Below are positions 17,687 through 26,762 of a stretch of 64,000 nucleotides of DNA, piece by piece (positions within the stretch are counted from its first letter, which is position 1; every line of letters begins with the position of its first letter). Where the stretch lies: contig NZ_CP049259.1 of NCBI RefSeq assembly GCF_011047315.1, positions 1,302,001 through 1,366,000 on the forward strand, written 5' to 3'. The stretch comes from Altererythrobacter sp. BO-6 (GTDB lineage: Bacteria > Pseudomonadota > Alphaproteobacteria > Sphingomonadales > Sphingomonadaceae). Below the pieces are notes generated by a model. That model had not been told where the DNA came from, ran no database searches, and was given only the letters and a program-made list of their open reading frames with translations. The position numbers and the translations under genes were made by a program.

Positions 17687-17971
17687 ATGAAGACCAATTC
17701 AGTAGCCAAGATCGCCGGCCTGGCCATTTCCGCCGGTATCGCTGCCGGCCTGGCAGCAACCCCCGCAGCAGCGCAGAAGCAGCCGATGGAAAAGTGCTAT
17801 GGAATTGCCAAGGCCGGGCAAAACGACTGCGCGGCAGGCCCGGGCACCAGCTGCGCCGGCACCTCGACCCGCGATTACCAGGGCAATGCCTGGAAGCTGG
17901 TAGCCAAGGGCACCTGCACCACCACCAAGACGCCCAAGGGCAATGGTTCGCTGACCGAGATCAAGCGCTGA
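17687..17971 (+). CDS. bufA1: BufA1-type (DUF2282) bufferin precursor peptide, four cysteines
   Basis: A 94-residue exported peptide of the DUF2282 family, named bufferin. The signal peptide ([18 protein letters not shown] ... AAAQ) is followed by a core that begins [16 protein letters not shown]. Four cysteines are at residues 37, 48, 56 and 77, the family pattern, with the conserved [11 protein letters not shown] near the end. ATG 17687 is chosen because GGAGAG lies 6 bases upstream and it opens the signal peptide. No MNIO gene follows on this strand, so modification would have to come from the divergent bufBC. Confidence 0.9.
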   Translation: MKTNSVAKIAGLAISAGIAAGLAATPAAAQKQPMEKCYGIAKAGQNDCAAGPGTSCAGTSTRDYQGNAWKLVAKGTCTTTKTPKGNGSLTEIKR

Positions 17972-17999
17972 TCGCCCCACTAAAGGACACAGGTGAACC

Positions 18000-18461
18000 A
18001 TGAGCAGCGCAATCGCCCTTTACGACCGTATCGCCAGCCTGGTGTCAGGCAAGTTCGGTGAGGGCATTGCGCTGTTTGTCACGCGCCTTGCCCTCGCGGG
18101 AATATTCTGGCGCTCGGGCCGGACGAAGGTGGAGGACGGCACTTTGCTGGACATTACCGACACCACCTATTTCCTGTTCGAGAACGAATATAGCGGCGTG
18201 CCGCTGATCCCGTCCGACCTCGCCGCGCAACTGGCGACATATTCGGAATTTCTGTTCCCGATCCTGATCCTGCTGGGGCTGGGCACGCGTCTGTCCGCGC
18301 TTGCCTTGCTGGGTATGACGCTGGTGATCCAGCTGTTCGTCTATCCCGAGGCATGGTGGAGCGTGCACTTGCTGTGGGTGGCGCTAGCAGGCATCCTCAT
18401 CGCGCGCGGCGGCGGGTTCCTGTCGCTCGATGAGCTGGCAAACAGGATGCGCGGCCAATGA
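18000..18461 (+). CDS. DoxX family membrane protein of the bufferin operon
   Basis: A 153-residue DoxX-type protein with about four membrane helices (e.g. [19 protein letters not shown] and [20 protein letters not shown]) and the family's RSGRTK region after the first helix. DoxX proteins are regular members of bufferin operons, but their role there is not established. It begins 28 bases after bufA1 and overlaps sigF by 4 bases (ATGA). Confidence 0.88.
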   Translation: MSSAIALYDRIASLVSGKFGEGIALFVTRLALAGIFWRSGRTKVEDGTLLDITDTTYFLFENEYSGVPLIPSDLAAQLATYSEFLFPILILLGLGTRLSALALLGMTLVIQLFVYPEAWWSVHLLWVALAGILIARGGGFLSLDELANRMRGQ

Positions 18462-18988
18462 TTGCAGACGAAGCCACGCTTGCCCGCCTGATGGCGAAGG
18501 CGCAGGCCGGTGACCGCAGCGCCTACAACGTGCTGCTGTCCGAAGCCGGGATGTGGCTTGAGCGCTATTTTCGGCGGCGGGTGCCACCGCATCATCTCGA
18601 CGATCTGGTGCAGGACGTGCTGCTGGCGCTCCACGCCAAACGCGCGACCTATGACCGGACGCGGCCGTTCCTGCCGTGGCTGGCAGCCATCGCTCGCTAT
18701 CGCTGGGTCGATCACCTGCGCAAGGTCTACAAACATGAGAGCGATCTGCTTGAAGACAATGACGCCTCCGTCGACAGCGATGAAGACGTCGTTGAAGCGC
18801 GCGTCAGCCTTGAGCGGCTGTTCGTCTACTTGCCGGAAACGCAGGCGGAAGTGATCGAGCTGGTGAAGATCGAAGGCCATTCGATCCGCGAAGTATCCGA
18901 AATGACCGGCCAGAGCGAAAGCCTGGTCAAAGTGAATATCCATCGCGGGCTCAAGAAGCTTGCGTCCATTATCGAGAAAGCAGAATGA
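18458..18988 (+). CDS. sigF: ECF sigma factor, SigF type
   Basis: A 176-residue sigma factor with region 2 ([37 protein letters not shown]) and region 4 ([20 protein letters not shown] ... [12 protein letters not shown]) only. Its partner gene encodes an NrsF-type membrane anti-sigma factor and it sits behind a SigF-type promoter. That matches the Caulobacter SigF-NrsF system, which responds to heavy metal or redox stress. It overlaps doxX by 4 bases and nrsF by 4 bases. Assignment rests on the neighbour and promoter as well as sequence. Confidence 0.92.
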   Translation: MIADEATLARLMAKAQAGDRSAYNVLLSEAGMWLERYFRRRVPPHHLDDLVQDVLLALHAKRATYDRTRPFLPWLAAIARYRWVDHLRKVYKHESDLLEDNDASVDSDEDVVEARVSLERLFVYLPETQAEVIELVKIEGHSIREVSEMTGQSESLVKVNIHRGLKKLASIIEKAE

Positions 18989-19632
18989 ACATGAACCGCA
19001 ACCGCGACAACCTGATCGCTGGCCTGACCGACGAACTGTCACCGGTGCGCGCCTTCGCGGCGCGCGACGGCGCATTGCTGGTGGCACTGGCGGCGCTCGT
19101 CACCCTGTCCGGGGTTGCGCTGGTCGAAGGCCTTTGGGCCGGAGCGTTCCAGGGCGAGGCATCACCCTTCTTCTGGGTCACCAACGGGCTGTTGCTGCTG
19201 CTGGGGCTGGCCAGCGCAGGTGCTGCGATCGCCATGGCCTCACCCGGAGTAGGCAACCGCCATGATGCGCCCAAGTGGGCCTTTGCCATGTTGGGGGTGT
19301 TGCCGGTTGCAGCCGTCACCAGCATCCTGTCGCACGAACGGGGTATCGCCGCGATGAACGATGGTGCCGCCTGGCATTGCGTCAGCTCCTCGCTGTTTGC
19401 GGCATTGTTCACCGGGGCAGCGCTGACCCTTTGGCTGCGCCGCGGCGCGCCGGTTTCGATTCAGGCTGCAGGCTGGTTCACCGGCATCGCAGCCGGTGCC
19501 ATCGGAACATTGCTTTACGGGCTGTCCTGCCCGCTCGACAGCGTGACGCACCTGGGCATGTGGCATGTAGTGCCGGTTGCCTTGGCCGCGATCGTCGGCC
19601 GGTTGGCCGTGCCGCCATTGGTCAGGTGGTAA
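18985..19632 (+). CDS. nrsF: NrsF (DUF1109) six-helix anti-sigma factor
   Basis: A 215-residue membrane protein of the NrsF/DUF1109 family with about six helices and a short N-terminal cytoplasmic segment. Cysteines at 132 (AWHC) and 182 (LSCPLD) lie where the two cysteines needed for signalling sit in Caulobacter NrsF. The likely model is that NrsF holds SigF at the membrane until metal or redox stress changes these thiols (known for the family, inferred here). An ATG with overlap of the sigF stop marks the start. Confidence 0.9.
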   Translation: MNMNRNRDNLIAGLTDELSPVRAFAARDGALLVALAALVTLSGVALVEGLWAGAFQGEASPFFWVTNGLLLLLGLASAGAAIAMASPGVGNRHDAPKWAFAMLGVLPVAAVTSILSHERGIAAMNDGAAWHCVSSSLFAALFTGAALTLWLRRGAPVSIQAAGWFTGIAAGAIGTLLYGLSCPLDSVTHLGMWHVVPVALAAIVGRLAVPPLVRW

Positions 19633-19704
19633 TGCCTGTTACTGCATGCAGTTTGCTGATCGGCGTCATTGCCCCGTAACGCGCGGGCGCCTATATGCGG
19701 GCGC

Positions 19705-20844
19705 ATGTCATCAGTGAGACCTTGGCGCGACATCATGCGTCGCAAGAGCCGCCAGATCATGGTCGGCAATGTACCGGTGGGCGGCGACGCGCCGATCACC
19801 GTGCAGACCATGACCAACACGCCAACCGAAGATGCAGTGGCGACCATCGACCAGATCCGCCGCTGCGAGGATGCGGGGGCGGACATCATCCGCGTGTCGT
19901 GCCCCACAGAAGAGGCGACGGCCGCCTTCGGCAAGATCACCAAGGCCGCACGCGTGCCGATCGTGGCGGACATCCATTTCCACTACAAGCGCGCGCTTGA
20001 AGCGGCCGATGCTGGTGCGGCCTGCCTGCGGATCAATCCGGGCAATATCGGATCGTCAGAGCGCGTGGCCGAAGTGGTCCGCGCGGCCAAGGCCAATGGC
20101 TGTGCGATCCGCATCGGCGTGAATGCGGGCAGCCTCGAGAAGGACCTGCTCGAGAAATATGGCGAGCCTTGCCCCGAAGCGCTGATCGAGAGCGCGCTCG
20201 ACCATATCAAGCTACTGCAGGACCATGATTTCCACGAATACAAGGTGGCAGTGAAGGCCAGCGACGTGTTTCTGGCCGTCGCCGCCTATCACGGCCTGGC
20301 CGACGCGGTCGATTGCCCGCTGCATCTGGGCATTACCGAGGCGGGTGGGCTGATCGGCGGGACCGTCAAGTCCTCGATCGGGATCGGCAGCCTGCTGTGG
20401 GCGGGGATCGGCGACACCATCCGCGTTTCGCTTTCCGCCGAGCCCGAGCAGGAAGTACGCGTGGGTTACGAGATCCTCAAGTCGCTCGGCCTGCGCACCC
20501 GCGGCGTGCGCGTGGTTTCCTGCCCCAGCTGTTCGCGCCAGGGCTTTGACGTGATCCGCACGGTCGAAGCGCTGGAGAAGCGGCTGGAGCACATCAAGAC
20601 GCCGATGAGCCTTTCGGTGCTCGGTTGCGTGGTCAACGGCCCCGGCGAAGCGCGCGAGACCGACATCGGTCTGACCGGTGGCGGATCGGGCAAGCACATG
20701 GTCTATCTCTCTGGGGTCAAGGACCACCATATCGAGAGCGAAGACATGCTCGATCACATCGTCCGGCTGGTCGAGGAAAAGGCTGCCGCGATCGAAGCGG
20801 GCGAAGCAGTGGCGTTCGATCCGCACGCGGTGGCGGCGGAATAG
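19705..20844 (+). CDS. ispG: 4-hydroxy-3-methylbut-2-enyl diphosphate synthase IspG (GcpE)
   Basis: IspG carries out the reductive ring opening of MEcPP in the MEP isoprenoid pathway and needs a [4Fe-4S] cluster. The TIM barrel runs from [14 protein letters not shown], and the cluster domain at the C-terminus holds [12 protein letters not shown] and [11 protein letters not shown] chose ATG 19705 ([15 protein letters not shown]); an in-frame upstream start would add non-conserved residues. At 379 residues the length is normal for the alphaproteobacterial form. Confidence 0.95.
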   Translation: MSSVRPWRDIMRRKSRQIMVGNVPVGGDAPITVQTMTNTPTEDAVATIDQIRRCEDAGADIIRVSCPTEEATAAFGKITKAARVPIVADIHFHYKRALEAADAGAACLRINPGNIGSSERVAEVVRAAKANGCAIRIGVNAGSLEKDLLEKYGEPCPEALIESALDHIKLLQDHDFHEYKVAVKASDVFLAVAAYHGLADAVDCPLHLGITEAGGLIGGTVKSSIGIGSLLWAGIGDTIRVSLSAEPEQEVRVGYEILKSLGLRTRGVRVVSCPSCSRQGFDVIRTVEALEKRLEHIKTPMSLSVLGCVVNGPGEARETDIGLTGGGSGKHMVYLSGVKDHHIESEDMLDHIVRLVEEKAAAIEAGEAVAFDPHAVAAE

Positions 20845-20862
20845 CTCAATCGGTAGCAGGCG

Positions 20863-21408
20863 ATGATAGCTGCGCTCGCGCTGGCCGTGGCCCTGGCGAT
20901 GGACGCCTTTGCCGTTGCCCTGACTCAAGGGGCGCGGTTTCGCCATGACTGGCGCAGTGTCGCAGCGATTGCGCTTGCCTTTGGCCTTTTCCAGGGCGGC
21001 ATGCCGCTGGCCGGGTGGCTGCTCGGCAGTTTCGCGCTGCCGCTGGTCGAGGCATGGGATCACTGGATTGCCGGGGGACTGCTGGCGGCGCTCGGCATCC
21101 AGATGATCTGGTTCGGCGAGCATGAGGGCGATGGCCCGGCGCGCTTGTCAGGCTTTGCCCTCCTCGCAGCCGCCGTTGCCACCAGCATCGATGCCTTTGC
21201 TGCCGGGATCACCTTGCCGACCATGGATTTCCCGCCGCTTGCCACTTGCGGCCTGATTGCGCTGGTGACCGCGGTTCTTTCGGCCATTGCGATCGAACTG
21301 GGCCAGCGCGCCGGCGACCGGTTCGGCCGCCATGCCGAAATTGCGGGGGGCGTGATGCTGATCGCTTTGGGAGCCAAGATCGTTTTCGATCACACGATGG
21401 GCGCCTGA
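20863..21408 (+). CDS. mntP: Manganese efflux pump MntP
   Basis: A 181-residue protein with six membrane helices in two repeats. Each repeat has the acidic motif expected of MntP: AMDAFAVAL in helix 1 and SIDAFAAG in helix 4. These aspartates are the metal-path residues of the family. It begins 18 bases after ispG. There is no space for a yybP-ykoY manganese riboswitch, which often precedes mntP elsewhere, so any Mn control must lie further upstream. The end is one base before the next gene's start. Confidence 0.92.
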   Translation: MIAALALAVALAMDAFAVALTQGARFRHDWRSVAAIALAFGLFQGGMPLAGWLLGSFALPLVEAWDHWIAGGLLAALGIQMIWFGEHEGDGPARLSGFALLAAAVATSIDAFAAGITLPTMDFPPLATCGLIALVTAVLSAIAIELGQRAGDRFGRHAEIAGGVMLIALGAKIVFDHTMGA

Positions 21409-21409
21409 T

Positions 21410-22327
21410 ATGCTCCACGTCGTTCACCATGCCGATTACATGGCCCCGCGTCCGGAACGCGGGTCTTTCCGCTTCGACAAATACTACCTCGTGATGGAGG
21501 AGTTGCGCAGCGACGGGGCCCCGATCACCGAACATGCGCCCGAGCCGATGCCGCGCGAATGGCTGGAGGCGGTGCATTGCCCGATCTATGTCGACGAAGT
21601 GTTCCGCGCCGCCGTGCCGCGCGAGAAGGAGCGGCGGATCGGCTTCCCGGTGACGCCGCAGATTGGCACCCGCGTGCGCCACACCAACGGCGGCACCTGG
21701 CTCGCGGCGAAGCTGGCGATCCAGCATGGCTATGCCGCCAATTCCGCCGCAGGCAGTCACCACGCGCTGCATGAAACAGGTGCAGGCTATTGCGTGTTCA
21801 ATGACCTTGCGGTCGCCGCCAATCGCTTGATCGCGGAAGGCGACGCACGCCGCATCCTGATCGTCGACTGCGATGTCCACCAGGGTGACGGCACTGCCAG
21901 CCTCACCGCCGGGCGCGCGGACATCTTTACACTATCGCTTCATGCCGAACGGAACTTTCCCGTACGCAAGGCCCGCTCGAGCCGCGACGTCGGCTTGCCT
22001 GACGGGGTGGACGATGACGGTTACATGGAAGCGCTTGCTAGGCACCTGCCCGAGGTGATCGATGGCTTTGCGCCGGACCTTGTGCTGTACCAGGCCGGGG
22101 TTGACCCGCATGTCGATGACCGGCTGGGCCGCTTGGCGCTCACCGATGTGGGGCTGGAAATGCGCGACCGCTATGTGCTGGGCCAAGCGCGCAAGCGGGG
22201 TCTGCCGGTCGCATCGGCGCTAGGCGGCGGCTATGGTGACGACCAGCGGGCGGTTGCCCGGCGGCATGCCCGCTCGATGCTATCGATGGCAGACGAGAAC
22301 AGGCGCTGGCCGGAAATGGTCCGCTAG
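21410..22327 (+). CDS. Histone deacetylase-family zinc amidohydrolase (HDAC11-like)
   Basis: A 305-residue arginase-fold deacetylase. The catalytic histidine pair is in GSHHALHE (H117, H118). Zinc ligands are D155 and H157 in VDCDVHQGDG and an aspartate in YQAGVDPHVDD. The short length and the motif set match the class IV-like bacterial group. Substrates of these bacterial enzymes (acetylpolyamines, protein lysines or others) are mostly unknown. The start is one base after the mntP stop and the end converges on a minus-strand gene with a 4-base overlap. Confidence 0.9.
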   Translation: MLHVVHHADYMAPRPERGSFRFDKYYLVMEELRSDGAPITEHAPEPMPREWLEAVHCPIYVDEVFRAAVPREKERRIGFPVTPQIGTRVRHTNGGTWLAAKLAIQHGYAANSAAGSHHALHETGAGYCVFNDLAVAANRLIAEGDARRILIVDCDVHQGDGTASLTAGRADIFTLSLHAERNFPVRKARSSRDVGLPDGVDDDGYMEALARHLPEVIDGFAPDLVLYQAGVDPHVDDRLGRLALTDVGLEMRDRYVLGQARKRGLPVASALGGGYGDDQRAVARRHARSMLSMADENRRWPEMVR

Positions 22328-22830
22328 AAATAGATGTCGATGTAGTCGGTCAGGTAATCGCACCATTCGAATTCGCGCAGCCGGAAATAGCGGCGCTGCT
22401 GCGTCACCGCAAAGTGCCAGCTCTTGTCCTTCTTGCAGGATCGGCCCTGGTCCGGGGTGTTGGCAATGCGGATTTCGCCTTCGAAGGTGAAGTAGCCCAC
22501 GCCGACTTCAGTAACGTAGCCATCAAGCGCGATCTCGCCCGGCCCGCCGACCTGCCGCTGGCTGCCGGTCAGGCGCAGCTGCTTGCCTTCCCACACCACT
22601 TTCACCGTGCCGCGGCTGTCATCCCACGAGATCCATTGCAGCGACATGCCGCGGTTCTGCACCAGCCGGTTGAGCGTCGGGCGGTCATAGATCCGGGACG
22701 GTTCGCCCTGATCCGCGGCGTAGCCATGTGCAGTTTGTGCGAACACCGCGCTGCTGGTCGGCGCAGACAGAGCAATAGCCCCCGCGATCGCATATCCGAG
22801 GAACCTGGCTGAAGAGAGTTTCGAGCGCAT
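22324..22830 (-). CDS. Secreted hypothetical protein
   Basis: A 168-residue protein with a clear signal peptide (FLGYAIAGAIALSAPTSSAVFAQ) and a mature domain predicted to be mostly beta (GTVKVVWEGKQLRLTG, GVGYFTFEGEIRIANTPDQG). There are two cysteines, in RSCKKDKSW and EWCDYLTDY. The end is aromatic and acidic (YLTDYIDIYF). I do not recognise a family with certainty; it looks like a periplasmic beta-sandwich protein seen in sphingomonads. Good codon use and the signal peptide support a real gene. Confidence 0.75.
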   Translation of the reverse strand: MRSKLSSARFLGYAIAGAIALSAPTSSAVFAQTAHGYAADQGEPSRIYDRPTLNRLVQNRGMSLQWISWDDSRGTVKVVWEGKQLRLTGSQRQVGGPGEIALDGYVTEVGVGYFTFEGEIRIANTPDQGRSCKKDKSWHFAVTQQRRYFRLREFEWCDYLTDYIDIYF

Positions 22831-23015
22831 CGCTTGTTTCCGGAAATGGAGGAATAGAGGTCAGAGAATATCTGCGGGCTCCCCCCGCAGCAATCCCGCC
22901 CGATGTAGCAGTGCGTAGCGGTGTGCCTTCCATCCAGTCCCGAATTTGCCATTGGCATGCGAAGCACAGGTCTGCTCTATTGCGCCGTGCATATCGCGAC
23001 GGAGACCCACCGATC

Positions 23016-24464
23016 ATGGCCGAATTTGAAACCGACTATCTGATCATTGGCGCCGGCGCGGTGGGCCTGGCCTTTGCCGATACGCTGATCGACGAGGATC
23101 CCGCTTGCCATATCACCATCGTCGACAAGCACGCCCGGCCCGGCGGGCATTGGAATGACGCCTATTCCTTCGTCGCCTTGCACCAGCCGAGCGCGACCTA
23201 TGGCGTCAACTCGATGGAATTGTGCCCCGACCGGGTCGACGAACACGGCCACAACGCAGGCATGTATCCGCTGGCCAAGCATGCCGAAATCCTTGCCTAT
23301 TACAGCAAGCTGATGTCGGAGCGGCTGATCCCCAGCGGGCGCGTCATCTATCACCCGCTGACCGCCTATCTTGGCGGAGAGGGAAAGACCCATCGCTGCA
23401 AAGGCATTTTGTCGAGCGAGGAAACCACGATCACGATCCGCCGCAAGCTGGTGGACGCCACCTGGTTCCAAACTTCGGTCCCGTCGACCCACAAGCCCGC
23501 TTTCGATATTGCGCTGGGTGCGCGCCTCGCCGTTCCGGGGGATTTGCCCGGATTGTGGAACAAGGCCGACAAACTGCCCGACCAATATGTGATCCTCGGC
23601 GCCGGGAAGACGGCGATGGACACGGCGGTGTGGCTGCTTGAGGCGGGTGTCGCGCCGGAGCGGATAGGCTGGGTGCGCCCGCGCGACAGCTGGATGTTCA
23701 ATCGCAAGTTCCTGCAGCCGGCCTATCACCGACTTGAGGGGCTGATCGAGTTCCAACTGGGCCTGGTCGAGGAAGCGGCGCAATCGCAGTCCGGTGACGA
23801 ATTGTTCGAGCGCTTGGGCGCGCGCAACCTCATGTTACGGATCGACCCTGACGTCACTCCGAAAATGTTCCACTTTGCAGTGATTTCCGAAGGTGAAGTG
23901 GAGCTGCTGCGCCGGATCACCAACGTCTATCGCCAAGGGCGAGTCACCGCGATCGAGCCCGGCCGGATGCATTTCGGCGCTGACAGCGTCGAACTGCCGC
24001 AAGATACGCTGTTTATCGACTGCACCGCCACTGCCGTACCCTTTGCCGTGCGCGAGGATAGGCGCCCGTTCTTCGACGGAAACCGGATCACGCTGCAATT
24101 GGTGCAAACGCCGTTTGTACCCTATAGCGCCGCGCTGGCCGCTTTCCTTGAAGCCAATTTCGCAACCGACGCGGAACGCAACGCGCTGTGCCCGCCGGCG
24201 CCGCTGACGGATTCGACCGATACATATCCCTATGCAATGATGGCAAATTTGATGAGCACGGCGATCCTGGCCGGGAATGAAAAGACCAACGCTTTCAACG
24301 CCCGCAGCCGACTGCATCCCACGGGGCCGGCGATTGCGCGGTTGATAGCGGAAAAAAGCCCCAGATTGGCGCCGCTTGCGAAGGTCGGCGAAACGATCAA
24401 AGCGCAGATGCCCGGCGCTATCGCGTTGGGAATGCGCGCCAGGGCGATTCACGAGGCCACATAA
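23016..24464 (+). CDS. FAD/NAD(P)-binding oxidoreductase
   Basis: A 482-residue flavoprotein. The dinucleotide motif DYLIIGAGAVGLAF opens the protein, followed by RPGGHWNDAYSFV, typical of flavin monooxygenase-like enzymes. A second dinucleotide fold appears near residue 190 (YVILGAGKTAMDTAVWLLEAG). ATG 23016 (MAEFETDYLIIG) is chosen because the flavin motif must be near the N-terminus; the open frame to 22911 is not conserved-looking. The substrate is not recognisable. It is alone on this strand with a short gap to the L,D-transpeptidase gene. Confidence 0.82.
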   Translation: MAEFETDYLIIGAGAVGLAFADTLIDEDPACHITIVDKHARPGGHWNDAYSFVALHQPSATYGVNSMELCPDRVDEHGHNAGMYPLAKHAEILAYYSKLMSERLIPSGRVIYHPLTAYLGGEGKTHRCKGILSSEETTITIRRKLVDATWFQTSVPSTHKPAFDIALGARLAVPGDLPGLWNKADKLPDQYVILGAGKTAMDTAVWLLEAGVAPERIGWVRPRDSWMFNRKFLQPAYHRLEGLIEFQLGLVEEAAQSQSGDELFERLGARNLMLRIDPDVTPKMFHFAVISEGEVELLRRITNVYRQGRVTAIEPGRMHFGADSVELPQDTLFIDCTATAVPFAVREDRRPFFDGNRITLQLVQTPFVPYSAALAAFLEANFATDAERNALCPPAPLTDSTDTYPYAMMANLMSTAILAGNEKTNAFNARSRLHPTGPAIARLIAEKSPRLAPLAKVGETIKAQMPGAIALGMRARAIHEAT

Positions 24465-24510
24465 GCCCTATTCACGGGAACCTAAGATATGCGCTATACA
24501 TTTGCGTGAC

Positions 24511-25212
24511 ATGAAACGGCGCGAATTGATCAAGGGTGGCCTGGTAGCTGGCGCGGTGCTGGCGGCACCTGCGCGCGCCTTTGCCATGCCGCAGCAGGGC
24601 TCGCTGCGTGACCGCGAGCTGTTTGCCATTGCCAAACGCGAACTCGACCGCGCCGGTAACGCCATCTGGAAACGCGATATTGTCGGGATCGCCGACTTCG
24701 GGCTGCATTCTGCCGAGCGGCGCTTTCACTTCGTCAATCTCGAGCGGGAGGAAGTGCAAAGCTTCCACGTCAGCCATGGCATGGGTTCCGACCCGGAGCA
24801 TGACGGCTTCCTGAAGCGTTATTCCAATGTCGAAGGCTCGAACGCGACCAGCCGCGGCGCCTATGTCACCTGGGAATGGTACCAGGGACGCTATGGCACT
24901 TCGGTGCGCCTTGGCGGGCTCGATGACACCAACGAGGCTGCACTGCGCCGCTATATCGTGATGCACCGCGCCGACTATGCCGAACCTTCGCATATCGACC
25001 GCTGGGGCAGGCTGGGCCGGTCGAACGGCTGCTTCGCGATGGGCGAAGAGCAGTTCCGCATTGCACTGCTCAACCTGTCTGGCGGCAGGCTGCTGTTCGC
25101 CGATAGCCTTGGCCTCGCCAATGAAGGCGAGCGCCTGGCCAGCAACACGATCGAGCTGCTGCAACCGGGCCGGCCACTGGCCAGCCAGCGCTACAATCCC
25201 GGCAATTACTGA
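24511..25212 (+). CDS. Exported murein L,D-transpeptidase-like protein
   Basis: A 233-residue protein with an N-terminal twin-arginine-like signal (MKRRELIKGGLVAGAVLAAPA) and the 'murein L,D-transpeptidase catalytic domain family' fold. The candidate active site is GRLGRSNGCFAM, where the S-x-G-C cysteine would be the nucleophile, and conserved stretches include FHVSHGMGSDPEHDGF. Such enzymes make 3-3 crosslinks or remodel peptidoglycan. ATG 24511 gives the signal peptide. It converges on a second L,D-transpeptidase gene 12 bases away. Confidence 0.85.
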   Translation: MKRRELIKGGLVAGAVLAAPARAFAMPQQGSLRDRELFAIAKRELDRAGNAIWKRDIVGIADFGLHSAERRFHFVNLEREEVQSFHVSHGMGSDPEHDGFLKRYSNVEGSNATSRGAYVTWEWYQGRYGTSVRLGGLDDTNEAALRRYIVMHRADYAEPSHIDRWGRLGRSNGCFAMGEEQFRIALLNLSGGRLLFADSLGLANEGERLASNTIELLQPGRPLASQRYNPGNY

Positions 25213-25224
25213 CTTTCCGTCTGC

Positions 25225-26607
25225 TCAAGCGTCCTGCAGGTCGTCCTCGATCACGATCACCTCTTCATCGCTAGTCCGCCCGCGGTTCTGCACGCGCGGC
25301 TTGTCAAGGCTGGCCAACACCGGCGCGTCACGATCGTAGATATCCTTGAAGGTCGCGAGCTCGCCATCGATGTCAGTCGCCATGGTGAAATAGGTAATAT
25401 AGACCGGCAGCCGCTTCTGGATCGGCACCAGGGTATATTTTCCTGAAGTCGCAATCTCGACTGCTTCCTCCTTGGTCGCTCCCTTGCCCAGGATCGCCAT
25501 GGTGATCGCCAGTTCAAGCGCGCGCTCGGTGCGGATGCAACCATGGCTCAGCGCCCGCTGCTCGTTCGCAAACAGGTGGCGCGACGGCGTGTCATGCAGG
25601 AAGATCGCATGCTCATTGGGCATTTCCAGCTTCATCCGGCCCAGAGAATTGCCCGGCCCGGGCTGCTGGACGACCGTGATCCAGCCGTTGGCGCCCTTGG
25701 TCGCCTTGTAGCCATTCGCGCGCGCCCAGCCCGGGTTGCCGAGCACTTTCTGCCCCAACCCTTCGCCCACCACGATTGATTGCGGCACAGTCCAGGTCGG
25801 GTTGAACACCACCCCTTCGACCACTTCGGCCAGCTGCGGGGTTGCCGTGCGCCCGGGCTTGCCCACAATCGTGCGATAGGTGCTGATGATCTTGTCATTC
25901 ACTGTCAGCCGAAGCTGGTATTCGGGCACGTTAGTGATGAGATATTGCGGGCCAAGATCGCGGGCGAGCCAGCGCCAGCGATCCATGTTGGCACGGATCA
26001 GCTTGCGCTTGGCTGGGTCCTTGGCCTTGGCCAAAGCCTCTCGCAGCCGTATATAGTCGGGGTGCACCGGATTGAGGCTGGCGAGCGCACCCGCGATATC
26101 GCCATTGGCCAGCGCGTCGCGCATCAGCTCGCTCGAACGGTAAAGATCGCGGTCGGGATCGATCACGAACCATTGCTTGCGCGCGTCCATCGGCGTGCGC
26201 CCGTCGCGCAGGTCTTCCACCAGCCACACGAAGGTGCGGCTTGCCACTTCGTTGAGCGCAGCGGACGGCCCGCGGCCAATCTCCGCAAGCAAGGCGTCAA
26301 GCTGGTAGTCTGTGGGATCGAGCCCCTCGGCATCGATTCCGCGCACGACCATCGCCAGCGCAGAGGCCTGCTGCGGGGTCCATTCCTGCACCAGCGGGAC
26401 AACTTCGCCATTGAATTCGCCCTGCACTATCGGATCGGACACCATCCGCGGAAAGGCCTCTTCCATGCTTCCCGGCGCTGCATTTTTGCCCTGCTGCTGA
26501 GCCTGCGCCAGCAAGTCATCGGGCGAACGCTCCTGCGCCACGGCAGTCCCACCGGCCAAGGCCAGGGCAACGCTCGCAAACAAACCATCACGCAGTCGCA
26601 ATCTCAT
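25225..26607 (-). CDS. L,D-transpeptidase, YcbB (LdtD) type
   Basis: A 460-residue periplasmic enzyme with a signal peptide (LRDGLFASVALALAGGTAVAQ), a long N-terminal region of the YcbB type and a YkuD catalytic domain. Catalytic residues are in FLHDTPSRHLF and SHGCIRTERALELA, where the Cys of HGC is the nucleophile. YcbB-type enzymes form 3-3 peptidoglycan crosslinks that bypass penicillin-binding proteins. ATG 26607 is chosen because it opens the signal peptide. The acidic tail (SDEEVIVIEDDLQDA) is outside the catalytic domain. Confidence 0.9.
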   Translation of the reverse strand: MRLRLRDGLFASVALALAGGTAVAQERSPDDLLAQAQQQGKNAAPGSMEEAFPRMVSDPIVQGEFNGEVVPLVQEWTPQQASALAMVVRGIDAEGLDPTDYQLDALLAEIGRGPSAALNEVASRTFVWLVEDLRDGRTPMDARKQWFVIDPDRDLYRSSELMRDALANGDIAGALASLNPVHPDYIRLREALAKAKDPAKRKLIRANMDRWRWLARDLGPQYLITNVPEYQLRLTVNDKIISTYRTIVGKPGRTATPQLAEVVEGVVFNPTWTVPQSIVVGEGLGQKVLGNPGWARANGYKATKGANGWITVVQQPGPGNSLGRMKLEMPNEHAIFLHDTPSRHLFANEQRALSHGCIRTERALELAITMAILGKGATKEEAVEIATSGKYTLVPIQKRLPVYITYFTMATDIDGELATFKDIYDRDAPVLASLDKPRVQNRGRTSDEEVIVIEDDLQDA

Positions 26608-26762
26608 TACGAATCTTGTCCTTCTTCCAACCGAAACCGACGTGATTTCGGCGTTTTGCACATCCTATCGCGCGGAAGCCCTTCTATCAATTCCCACAGC
26701 TTTCGCTGCGCTGAATTGCTTTAACAGATGACGCCAACATCCGCCCTCCCTATTGCCCGCCT

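Noticed and set aside
20845..20862. yybP-ykoY manganese riboswitch before mntP
   Set aside because: Only 18 bases separate ispG and mntP, too short for the riboswitch.
20842..20870. Sequence resembling the 5' half of a tRNA (GCGGAATAGCTCAATCGGTAG) between ispG and mntP
   Set aside because: No anticodon arm, T arm or 3' acceptor strand follows, and the stretch overlaps the ispG stop and mntP start. The likeness is limited to the D-arm region.
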